Assembly: GCA_963663005.2 (NCBI GenBank)
Contig: CAXXHH010000015.1
Span: 62,001 to 126,000, forward strand
DNA from: CAINVV01 sp963663005
GTDB lineage: Bacteria; Bacteroidota; Bacteroidia; Bacteroidales; Prolixibacteraceae
Length of the DNA stretch: 64,000 nucleotides
Reading direction: 5' to 3'
Below, piece by piece: positions 50,997-59,424 of the stretch; the first letter of the stretch is position 1, and each line of letters begins with the position of its first letter. The notes beneath the pieces are model-generated. The model was not told where the DNA came from. It searched no databases and saw nothing but the letters and a program-made list of their open reading frames with translations. A program made the translations under genes and the position numbers.

Positions 50997-53681
50997 TCAT
51001 AGATCTTCGATTTTCTTGAAATTCAAATCTGAAATTCCTAATGGAATCTTTATTGAGAAAATTGCTCCTCCATTATTTCTATTCTGGACACTGATAGTAC
51101 CTCCCATAGCAGTGACAAAACCTTTTACGATGGATAAGCCCAGACCTGTACCACCAGCTTTTGCATTCTTACCACGATAGAATTTATCGAAAACAAAGCT
51201 TAATTCTGATTCCATGAAGCCCGGCCCACGATCCATTACCTGAATATTAAGGTTGTTGTCGTCATAGAATATTTTCAACCGGATTATGCTTCCTGCCAAT
51301 GCATTTTGTGTAGAATTTATAATCAGATTATGAAGGACCTGCTCAATCAGACCGAAGTCAATCTTTACTAGTGGAAGGTCGGCATGAATAACTGTTGACA
51401 GTTTGAATGGTTTCAATTCCGTTTGGAGAGAATCTGCTACATTATTTACTATATCATGAACGTCGCACCAGTCAGGTCGGGACGTAATATGACCGGATTC
51501 AAGTCTTGACATATTAAGCAGGTTTTCTATCAGCCGGTTAAGTCTGATAGAAGCTATGCTAATCTCATTGTAAAGAGCTTGTTTTGTTTCTTCTGGATAA
51601 TCTTGAGACTGTAGTGTGTCCGATGCACCCAAAATTGTCGCGACCGGTATTCTAAGTTCGTGTGAGATGGAATTGAAAAGAGTTTTGTACAATTTTTCGG
51701 ATTCACTCAGAATATAGGTATTCTTAGCTGCATTGCGTAAGAACTCTCTTTCATATTTTCCAGATATTTGAGAGAGAAATGCCTCCCAAAATTGCTCTTC
51801 TCCCTGTGTAAAGATTCGGGGGAGTTCGACTGCTATCACACCCATATTCCCACTATTCCCAACCAAGGGATAAAAAGTAAAAATTCCGGATGGGAGAGTA
51901 TCGGTATACTTCCCGGCCAGGACAGAGTTTTTGAAGACCCAGTTAGCGATGCTAAAATCGTTTTCCGACAAGGAGATAGTAGCCCCTTGTTGAAGAATCA
52001 CATCCAGTTTGCCAAGTTCTGTTTTAAGAATGATAGCAGAATCAAGGCTAAAGTATTTCTTAACATAATTAATGGCAATTTTAGAGACCTCATCCATCCC
52101 CGAAGTAGTATTTAGCTCTTTGGTTAGTTGGTACAGTGCCTGGGTTCGCTCTTCCCTTATTCTAATTTTCTGTTCCTGCCGACGTACCCTTGACGTGAGA
52201 ATTCCATTTAGAAGAGCAATGAAGAAAAACATGATTAACATTAATATATCCTCTGGTTTATCGATGTGCAAGGTAAACTGAGGTGGAATAAACAGGTAAT
52301 CCCAAATCATGGCACTCAATGCAGCAGCAAGCATTATCGGACCTGAACCAAAGAATATCGCAAGAATTGATACCAGAAAAAGTAATCCGAAAGATACGAT
52401 CTGGTAGCCAATATAATCTTTTGCAAGGTAACATGCCAAACTTGTAATGAAAACCAATAGGGTCACAGTCAAATATTCACGGATATTTGAGGTGAATGAC
52501 GGGACAAACACCTTCTCTCGGTATCTGCCTTTTGCCTGGCTGTCTGCACCAAGAATATATACATCGATATTGCCGCTATACCTAATCAGTCTGTTGACGA
52601 AATTTCCAAGCCTCAACATGGCAAACAAGTTGCGAACCCTTGGTTTTCCAACTATAATGTGGGTTGCATTCTGCTTTTGGGCAAAATCAACAACAGCTTT
52701 GACAATATCATAATTGGTGACAATACGGACTTTAATGCCCAATTGTTTAGCCAGATTAATATTTTTATTTAGTTGATCATTCTCTCTAGCAGTCAGCTTA
52801 TGCGCTGTCTCAACATAAATAGCCTCTATATTGGCGCCCATAGAGTATGCCAAATTTTTAGTCCAGCGCAGAAGCCTGGTTGACTGAACACTATAGTCGA
52901 TGGCAACCAACAGATGTGATCCGGATTTCCAAGGACCCCTGATCCTTTTTTCCTGCATGTAATCATGCAACTGTCTGTCGACCCTATCGGCAACGATACG
53001 GAGAGCCATTTCCCGAAGTGCGGTGATATTACCCTTCCTGAAGAAATTCAGTATAGCTTCGTGGGATCGTTCTGGCGTATATACTTTCCCTTCCGATAAT
53101 CTTTGAAGTAACTCGTCCGGACTCAGATCAACCAGTTCAACTTCATCAGCGTTTTCAAATATCTCATCAGGGATGGTCTCCCTGACTGCAATCCCCGTTA
53201 TCTGTGCGACCGTTTCAGAGCGACTTTCCAAATGCTGTACATTCACGGTGGTGTATACATTGATGCCGTTTTCTAGAATTTCAAGCACATCCATGTATCG
53301 TTTGGTATGTCGACTGCCTGGGGCGTTGGTATGAGCGAGCTCGTCTACCAATACGATGTGAGGCTTACGGGCGATAATAGCATCCAGATCCATCTCCTGG
53401 ACCACTATCGATTTGTATTCATGATTTTTTCGGGGTATCAATTCAAATCCTTCGGTAAGTATGGATGTCTCCATACGGTTGTGTGTTTCAACATAGCCGA
53501 TGATGATGTCACAACCCTTGAGCTTTTCAACTTTGGCTGCCTGCAACATCGTATAGGTTTTTCCCACACCCGCGCACATTCCGAAGAAGATCTTCAGCTT
53601 ACCTCTTTTATTTTTCTCCTCCTCCTGAATCAGGGAAGCTAATAATTGATCAGGATCTGGACGATTATCAGGATTATCCAT
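50997..53681 (-). CDS. kdpD: KdpD osmosensitive K+ sensor histidine kinase
   Basis: An 894-residue sensor kinase. ATG 53681 is used; an in-frame TTG at 53702 would overlap the upstream gene. Domains in order: KdpD N-terminal ATP-binding domain with GMCAGVGKTYTML and LVDELAHTNAPGSRHTKRY, a USP-like domain (HLLVAIDYSVQSTRLLRWTK), the DUF4118 four-helix membrane block (VTLLVFITSLACYL onward), a GAF-like region, HisKA with phosphoacceptor His in SISHELRIPVATILG, and HATPase_c (LIINSTQNALAG, GTGLGLSIVKGF). It controls KdpE in response to K+ and ionic strength. Confidence 0.94.
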   Translation of the reverse strand: MDNPDNRPDPDQLLASLIQEEEKNKRGKLKIFFGMCAGVGKTYTMLQAAKVEKLKGCDIIIGYVETHNRMETSILTEGFELIPRKNHEYKSIVVQEMDLDAIIARKPHIVLVDELAHTNAPGSRHTKRYMDVLEILENGINVYTTVNVQHLESRSETVAQITGIAVRETIPDEIFENADEVELVDLSPDELLQRLSEGKVYTPERSHEAILNFFRKGNITALREMALRIVADRVDRQLHDYMQEKRIRGPWKSGSHLLVAIDYSVQSTRLLRWTKNLAYSMGANIEAIYVETAHKLTARENDQLNKNINLAKQLGIKVRIVTNYDIVKAVVDFAQKQNATHIIVGKPRVRNLFAMLRLGNFVNRLIRYSGNIDVYILGADSQAKGRYREKVFVPSFTSNIREYLTVTLLVFITSLACYLAKDYIGYQIVSFGLLFLVSILAIFFGSGPIMLAAALSAMIWDYLFIPPQFTLHIDKPEDILMLIMFFFIALLNGILTSRVRRQEQKIRIREERTQALYQLTKELNTTSGMDEVSKIAINYVKKYFSLDSAIILKTELGKLDVILQQGATISLSENDFSIANWVFKNSVLAGKYTDTLPSGIFTFYPLVGNSGNMGVIAVELPRIFTQGEEQFWEAFLSQISGKYEREFLRNAAKNTYILSESEKLYKTLFNSISHELRIPVATILGASDTLQSQDYPEETKQALYNEISIASIRLNRLIENLLNMSRLESGHITSRPDWCDVHDIVNNVADSLQTELKPFKLSTVIHADLPLVKIDFGLIEQVLHNLIINSTQNALAGSIIRLKIFYDDNNLNIQVMDRGPGFMESELSFVFDKFYRGKNAKAGGTGLGLSIVKGFVTAMGGTISVQNRNNGGAIFSIKIPLGISDLNFKKIEDL

Positions 53682-53685
53682 GTTT

Positions 53686-54576
53686 TTATACTTTTTCTTC
53701 AAGCTTTACAATCAACATCTCAGCTTCTGTCTCTATGTTTTTAATCCGAGCTAAAACACTTTTCAATTCTTGAATTTCACTAATTATCAGTGCCTTTTCT
53801 GATTCAATTGGCATTGGCACATTCAAATTCTTCTCGTTTTCACTCAACTTCTCTGCCATTTCGTTAATAACCAATGAAATTTCGTAAAATTTATCCGAAC
53901 CATCAAAATCAAGCCTATGCTTATAGTCCCCCGAACCAAGATTTTTTACTCCATTGTATAATTGGGAAAATCGTTCATTGGAGTAAGATGAGAAACTATA
54001 CGAATAGAAAAGAGCGATAATAAAACACAAAGTTGCAATAATTGACATTTGTGTCAATGCATCCTGTGACGATATTTTGGTATTATCTGTTTTAACTTCA
54101 ATGGCTTTACCGTTCATTTGTGACAATAGCATCAGCTGTTGGAATAGTGAATCAAACTTTTTTTGCAGGAAAAGTACACCAGCCACCGCATGAGGCGATT
54201 CCATAAATTTCACGACCGAATCCCCGTATTCTTTAAGATCTGCTTCAATTCCTGCCACTAATTTATCCTCACCAGGTTCTGTAATATTTTTTCTCTCAGA
54301 CTGAAATGAATTGTCAACAGCTTCTAGTTCATTCTTAAGAATCAGACTATGTGGTTTCTCGTTCATTATAAAACTCCTTGTAATCTCCAGATTAATTTTC
54401 GTTAAACCTTGAGCCATATCACGTGCATATACAACTGATAAATAGTTCTCTTTCATAATGGCTCCGGTTTCATTCGAAACGCTATTCATATAATATGCAG
54501 AGAAGATAGATAACACCAGAATGATTAATAAAAAAACCATCCCTGTGGAGAATTTTGAGCGAATTGAGAATTTCAT
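53686..54576 (-). CDS. Membrane sensor-like protein (4HB_MCP + HAMP-like) lacking an output domain
   Basis: A 296-residue protein of two membrane helices (residues 12-33, VFLLIILVLSIFSAYYM; and about 176-192, IIATLCFIIALFYSYSF). Between them lies a helical periplasmic domain resembling 4HB_MCP. After the second helix a HAMP-like segment (LYNGVKNLGSGDYKHRLDF) and a coiled coil (about 235-296) follow, and the protein ends: no kinase or methyl-accepting part. It sits between kdpC and kdpD, 4 bp before kdpD, so it is surely cotranscribed. It may modulate KdpD. I do not know a characterised homologue. Confidence 0.75.
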   Translation of the reverse strand: MKFSIRSKFSTGMVFLLIILVLSIFSAYYMNSVSNETGAIMKENYLSVVYARDMAQGLTKINLEITRSFIMNEKPHSLILKNELEAVDNSFQSERKNITEPGEDKLVAGIEADLKEYGDSVVKFMESPHAVAGVLFLQKKFDSLFQQLMLLSQMNGKAIEVKTDNTKISSQDALTQMSIIATLCFIIALFYSYSFSSYSNERFSQLYNGVKNLGSGDYKHRLDFDGSDKFYEISLVINEMAEKLSENEKNLNVPMPIESEKALIISEIQELKSVLARIKNIETEAEMLIVKLEEKV

Positions 54577-54588
54577 GGCTTACAATTT

Positions 54589-55161
54589 CTATTTTATTTG
54601 AGATAACTTCAGATTTAATAATAACACATTGATTCTTTGCTCTCCCAGGAACATGTATTGGGGAGCCTCAGATAATTCGGCAATGGACTGCAGAAGTTGT
54701 TGTTTTTTATTGTCATCAAATCGCCTGATTTTGACTATGCGCTCAACCTGCAATAAAGCCGCCTTTGGCGAAATATGAGGATCAAGGCCGCTTGCAGAGG
54801 CAAAAACCATTTCTGAAGGAATTTCAGAAAGGCTATCCAATTGATTTATCATTATAAATTGCTTTTTTAATGAGTCAACAGAATGTTTTAATTTAATATT
54901 TGTTAGACCATAATTTGAAGCACCCGAAGGTAAAGGATTGTATGATACCGCCGAAGGCCGCGAAGAGAAGTAAATGAGGCTATCAAAGCGCTGGCCAATT
55001 AATGCACTCCCGATTATTTTATTGTTCTTGACAATTAAACTGCCGTTTGACTTTGATGGAAAGGTCATCTGGGCAATTCCGGTAACAAAAAGAGGATATA
55101 GAATTCCTGTTAAGATGGTGAAAAACAAGAAGCTTTTTAGAGATATAATGATTGTTTTCAT
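54589..55161 (-). CDS. kdpC: KdpC subunit of the K+-transporting ATPase
   Basis: A 190-residue single-span membrane protein. The N-terminal helix FLFFTILTGILYPLFVTGIAQMTFP and then GSALIGQRFDSLIYFSSRPSAVSYNPLPSGASNYG match KdpC. VFASASGLDPHISPKAALLQVERIV is the conserved C-terminal block. KdpC stabilises the KdpFABC complex and helps ATP use by KdpB. It follows kdpB at 12 bp. Confidence 0.94.
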   Translation of the reverse strand: MKTIIISLKSFLFFTILTGILYPLFVTGIAQMTFPSKSNGSLIVKNNKIIGSALIGQRFDSLIYFSSRPSAVSYNPLPSGASNYGLTNIKLKHSVDSLKKQFIMINQLDSLSEIPSEMVFASASGLDPHISPKAALLQVERIVKIRRFDDNKKQQLLQSIAELSEAPQYMFLGEQRINVLLLNLKLSQIK

Positions 55162-55173
55162 GTCTTGATCCTG

Positions 55174-57252
55174 CTAAAGATTAATTAAAATATCAATCAG
55201 CTTAATACCAATGAATGGGGCAACTATTCCGCCTAGGCCAAAAATCAACAGGTTACGGGCTAATGCGGTATTGGCAGAAACAGGTTTGTAACGCACCCCT
55301 TTTAAAGCCAGTGGAATAAGCATTACAATGATAATTGCATTAAATATTACCGCGCTAAGTATTGCACTTTGTGGAGAACCGAGATTCATGATATTCAAGG
55401 CAGAAAGGGGTCCAATTTCACTTTTACCCGAATAGAGAGAAATGGCTATTGCCGGAATGATGGCAAAGTATTTGGCTACGTCATTGGCGATACTAAACGT
55501 GGTTAGCGCTCCTCTGGTCATCAAAAGCTGCTTACCAACCTCCACGACTTCTATTAATTTGGTTGGATTACTATCAAGATCCACCATGTTACCAGCTTCG
55601 CGGGCTGCCTGAGTCCCTGTATTCATGGCAATTCCGATATCAGCTTGTGCAAGTGCCGGGGCGTCATTGGTTCCATCGCCAATCATTCCAACGAGATGTC
55701 CTTTTGCTTGTTCTTCCCTTATGCGGCGCAACTTATCTTCGGGGGTGGCTTCTGCCATAAAATCATCAACCCCGGATTCTGCGGCAATAGCCGCTGCAGT
55801 AAGATGATTATCACCAGTAATCATTATCGTCCTGATCCCCATCTTCCTTAATTCTGCAAATCTTTGCTTGATGCCGCCTTTAACAATATCCTTTAGGAGG
55901 ATTACACCCAATACCCTGTTATTTTCAGCCACAACAAGCGGAGTGGCGCCTTGACGGGCAAGTTCAGTTACAATATCATTAGTCTTTTGAGTATAGAAGC
56001 CATTGTTATTTTGAATAAACGCCCGAATGGCTTCCGATGATCCTTTTCGTATATTTCTGGTAGTTCCATCAGCTAATGTTAAATCGACACCACTCATTCT
56101 GGAATGTGCGGTGAACGGAATGAATGTTGCCTTGAGCTGGTTAACCCCACGACCGCGGATATTGAATTTGTCTTTTGCCAGAACCACGATAGAACGACCT
56201 TCCGGGGTTTCGTCCGAAAGTGAAGAAAGCTGGGCTGCATCAGCAAGTTCTTCCACAGTTACACCCTCAACAGGAATAAAATTCGTGGCCATACGGTTAC
56301 CTAAAGTGATGGTTCCTGTTTTGTCCAGCAGAAGCACATCCACATCGCCAGCAGCCTCAATTGCTCGCCCACTGGTTGCAATCACATTTCGCTGTAACAA
56401 TCTGTCCATACCACTTATGCCAATAGCGCTCAACAAGCCTCCGATCGTAGTCGGTATCAGGCAAACCAGCAATGCAATCAGGACAGGTAATGTCAAATTC
56501 TGAGATTGGGGCAATCCAGAGGAAGAAAGGCTGTAACTAAAAAATGCGGGAAGAGTCGTTACTGCCAGCAGAAAAACGATAGTCAGCCCGGATATTAATA
56601 TAGACAAGGCAATTTCATTAGGAGTCTTCTGACGTTTTGCCCCCTCAACAAGAGCAATCATGCGGTCAATAAATGTGTTTCCGGGTTCAGAAGATATGCG
56701 GATATATATTCTATCGCTAATCACTTTAGTACCCCCCGTAACTGCCGACCTGTCTCCCCCGCTTTCCCGGATCACCGGAGCTGATTCGCCTGTGATAGCG
56801 GATTCATCAACACTGGCAATCCCTTCAGTTACCTCTCCATCACATGGGATGATATCACCGGCTTCGCAAATAACGGTATCACCCAATTTAAGTTCTGTCG
56901 CATTAATGATAATTTCCCGTTTCCCTTCTATTTTTCGCGCAATAGTCTGTTTGCGGTTGTTCCGAAGACTGTCTGCCTGTGCCTTCCCCCTCCCTTCAGC
57001 GATAGACTCAGAAAAATTGGCAAACAGAACGGTGAACCAAAGCCAGATGGTAATATTCAGGTTGAAATGTGAAAAATTATGCTGAATAATATCCCCAAAT
57101 ACAACAATTGTGGTAAGAAACGCTCCTATCCCTACAATAAAAATGACCGGATTTTTGATAAGAATTGCAGGATTTAATTTGAGAATGCTCTCTTTTACTG
57201 CCTGAAAAGCCAACCTGTAGTTGAACAGACTTATATTTTGTTTTGTCCTCAT
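55174..57252 (-). CDS. kdpB: KdpB, P-type ATPase subunit of the K+ pump
   Basis: A 692-residue P-type ATPase. The phosphorylated residue is Asp310 in LLLDKTGTITLGN. TGES at 154-157 includes the Ser whose equivalent in E. coli is inhibited by phosphorylation. CLIPTTIGGLLSAIG is the membrane segment holding the proline kink, and GDGTNDAPALAQADIG is the hinge motif. It hydrolyses ATP to drive K+ transfer from KdpA. The gene is flanked by 11-12 bp gaps to kdpA and kdpC. Confidence 0.96.
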   Translation of the reverse strand: MRTKQNISLFNYRLAFQAVKESILKLNPAILIKNPVIFIVGIGAFLTTIVVFGDIIQHNFSHFNLNITIWLWFTVLFANFSESIAEGRGKAQADSLRNNRKQTIARKIEGKREIIINATELKLGDTVICEAGDIIPCDGEVTEGIASVDESAITGESAPVIRESGGDRSAVTGGTKVISDRIYIRISSEPGNTFIDRMIALVEGAKRQKTPNEIALSILISGLTIVFLLAVTTLPAFFSYSLSSSGLPQSQNLTLPVLIALLVCLIPTTIGGLLSAIGISGMDRLLQRNVIATSGRAIEAAGDVDVLLLDKTGTITLGNRMATNFIPVEGVTVEELADAAQLSSLSDETPEGRSIVVLAKDKFNIRGRGVNQLKATFIPFTAHSRMSGVDLTLADGTTRNIRKGSSEAIRAFIQNNNGFYTQKTNDIVTELARQGATPLVVAENNRVLGVILLKDIVKGGIKQRFAELRKMGIRTIMITGDNHLTAAAIAAESGVDDFMAEATPEDKLRRIREEQAKGHLVGMIGDGTNDAPALAQADIGIAMNTGTQAAREAGNMVDLDSNPTKLIEVVEVGKQLLMTRGALTTFSIANDVAKYFAIIPAIAISLYSGKSEIGPLSALNIMNLGSPQSAILSAVIFNAIIIVMLIPLALKGVRYKPVSANTALARNLLIFGLGGIVAPFIGIKLIDILINL

Positions 57253-57263
57253 TGTAAAATAAA

Positions 57264-58955
57264 TTAAAAGGTAACTCCATTGTTCATAAGCAAATGCTCT
57301 GCTATTGGCCCCAGCGCCAAAGCTGGAAAGTGAGTCAAACCGCCAATAATTAAAATGACAGCAATCAATAATCCTACAAATAGCCAGTTGTCTGTAAGAA
57401 AGGTACCGGCAGATGTTGGGGTTATATTCTTCCTGGCCATGCTATCGGCGATGGCCATAACAGGGATAATGATTCCAAAGCGTCCAATCAGCATCCCAAT
57501 CCCTAGGGTTAAATTGTAAAACACCGTATTGGCATTTAAACCTGCGAAGGCGCTTCCGTTGTTACCTGCCGCGGAGGCATAAGCATAGAGAATTTCGGAA
57601 AGTCCATGCGGACCGGCATTGTTCAGACTTGATAAGCCAGGGATACTTATTGCGGCCCAGGCGGCGAAGAGCAGAATGACCACATTGGGCGCAAGAACCG
57701 CGACAATAGCCATCTGTACCTCAAATTTTTGGATTTTTTTACCAAGATACTCCGGGGTTCTTCCCACCATTAATCCAGCAATAAAAACTGTCAGGATAAT
57801 AAATATGACCATTCCATACAAGCCTGCCCCGACGCCCCCGAAGATTATTTCCCCCAACATCAGGTTAATCATTGCAACCATCCCCGCCAGTGGAGTGAGG
57901 CTGTCGTGCATAGCAATCACTGAGCCATTTGAAGCTGCAGAAGTCGAGGTGGACCATAGCACACTATTAGTTAGCCCAAAACGCATTTCCTTGCCTTCCA
58001 TTAATTGCAATTTTCCGAATAGTGCGTTGGATGAATATTCAGCATACAGTGAAATGGCCAATCCAATCACCAATAAAAGCATCATTGTCGTAAAGATGGC
58101 CCATCCCTGTCGGGTGGAACCAATCATTTTTCCGTACGTGAAAGTCAAGGCAGCCGGAATAAGCAGTAATGCCAACATTTCAAGAAAATTGCTGAACGGA
58201 GTAGGGTTTTCGAAAGGATGTGCGCTATTCGCGTTAAAATAGCCGCCACCATTGGTGCCCAACTGCTTGATCGCTATTTGGGACGCAGCGGGGCCCATCG
58301 GGAGTATTTGTTCAGCACCTTGTAAGGTATGAATGTTTTCGTAGGATTTGAAATTCTGTACCACTCCCTGCCCAACCAATACTATCGCGAAAAGGATGGA
58401 TAATGGGAGCAATATATAGAGTATTGATCTTGTCAGATCAACCCAGAAATTTCCCAGCCGGTCCGTGGTTTTGCGCGATAAACCCTTAACAAGTGCAATT
58501 AATACGGCTATGCCGGTAGCTGCACTGACGAAATTCTGTACGGTGAGTCCTACCATCTGTACAAAGTAACTCAGGGTGGTTTCCCCTGCATAACCCTGCC
58601 AATTGGTATTGGTCATAAAACTCACAGAGGTATTGAAAGCAGAATGCCAGGAAACATTTGAAAGATGTGCCGGATTCAATGGCAAGCAACTCTGAAAAAT
58701 TTGAATAATAAAGACGAATACGAGGCCAACCATATTAAACATTAGCAGGCCAAAAGTGTATGTCTTCCAATTGGTCTCTTCATTCGAATCTACTCCTGTA
58801 AACTTATAGGTCAGCTTTTCGAGCCAACCAAAAACAGGTATCATTAAATGATTCTTCCCAGTGAAAACCTTGTAAATATAGTTCCCCAAAATGGGTGTTA
58901 ACCCAATTAAAACTGTGAAAAACAGAATTATTTGAATAAAATCTTGTGCTTTCAT
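57264..58955 (-). CDS. kdpA: KdpA, K+-translocating subunit
   Basis: A 563-residue protein with about ten membrane helices and the four pore-loop repeats of the superfamily of K+ transporters: SFMTNTNWQGYAGE, KQLGTNGGGYFNANSAHPFENP, ASAAGNNGSAFAGL and the other Gly-containing loops. It holds the selectivity filter and passes K+ to KdpB. The start MKAQDFIQIILFFTVL and the end GPIAEHLLMNNGVTF are standard. Confidence 0.95.
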   Translation of the reverse strand: MKAQDFIQIILFFTVLIGLTPILGNYIYKVFTGKNHLMIPVFGWLEKLTYKFTGVDSNEETNWKTYTFGLLMFNMVGLVFVFIIQIFQSCLPLNPAHLSNVSWHSAFNTSVSFMTNTNWQGYAGETTLSYFVQMVGLTVQNFVSAATGIAVLIALVKGLSRKTTDRLGNFWVDLTRSILYILLPLSILFAIVLVGQGVVQNFKSYENIHTLQGAEQILPMGPAASQIAIKQLGTNGGGYFNANSAHPFENPTPFSNFLEMLALLLIPAALTFTYGKMIGSTRQGWAIFTTMMLLLVIGLAISLYAEYSSNALFGKLQLMEGKEMRFGLTNSVLWSTSTSAASNGSVIAMHDSLTPLAGMVAMINLMLGEIIFGGVGAGLYGMVIFIILTVFIAGLMVGRTPEYLGKKIQKFEVQMAIVAVLAPNVVILLFAAWAAISIPGLSSLNNAGPHGLSEILYAYASAAGNNGSAFAGLNANTVFYNLTLGIGMLIGRFGIIIPVMAIADSMARKNITPTSAGTFLTDNWLFVGLLIAVILIIGGLTHFPALALGPIAEHLLMNNGVTF

Positions 58956-59006
58956 AATGTTGATTATTTGTTTTAGATAGGAATGCTTGCTAAAAGAGCT
59001 ATCTTA

Positions 59007-59099
59007 TCAAATAGTGGGTAGGTGCCCAACTAAGATCCCTCCGGTAAATGCAAGAATTTCTATACTGTCATCATTCACTTGGTAAAGAGACCTGACCAT
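59007..59099 (-). CDS. Possible 30-residue small ORF between kdpF and kdpA
   Basis: Frame starting MVRSLYQVNDDSIEILAFTG and ending GHLPTI, with a single hydrophobic stretch. No family is recognised. It may be chance, but its position inside the operon deserves note. Confidence 0.2.
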   Translation of the reverse strand: MVRSLYQVNDDSIEILAFTGGILVGHLPTI

Positions 59100-59111
59100 C
59101 GGATTTTTGAT

Positions 59112-59240
59112 TCAAAATCTCTCTGGTTTGATCAGAGAGTAAAGGAGGTATCCCAAAATCAGAAATGCTATAAAAGCCCCGATTGCATATCCTCCAGGTG
59201 AAACGGAATGTTGGACATTCATCAGAATTGTAGTATTCAT
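59112..59240 (-). CDS. kdpF: KdpF-like small membrane subunit
   Basis: A 42-residue frame: start MNTTILMNVQHSVSPGGYA, then the membrane helix GAFIAFLILGYLLYSLI, then KPERF. The last 22 residues match the KdpF pattern (hydrophobic helix, YLxYxLxxPExF). KdpF stabilises the Kdp complex by lying against KdpA. It is encoded first in the operon, as in other bacteria. An internal ATG at 59222 is an alternative start giving 36 residues. A -7 box lies 34 bp upstream. Confidence 0.75.
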   Translation of the reverse strand: MNTTILMNVQHSVSPGGYAIGAFIAFLILGYLLYSLIKPERF

Positions 59241-59274
59241 ATCAGATAATTTAATTAAACCAAATTCTCTGACT

Positions 59275-59282
59275 CAAAGATA
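59275..59282 (-). promoter_or_regulatory. -7 box TATCTTTG of the kdp operon
   Basis: Exact TAnnTTTG on the minus strand, 34 bp before kdpF. No KdpE site was identified by eye. Confidence 0.55.
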
Positions 59283-59424
59283 TACAGCGATTTATAAGGA
59301 TTTTAAAAGAATTTGCTGTATACATATAAAGAATTTATATGGATTCTGGGCTATTTTCATGTTGCCATCAAATTTTGGTTTCTCAGACACAACAGAAACT
59401 GTATTGTAACTACTGAAAATACAC

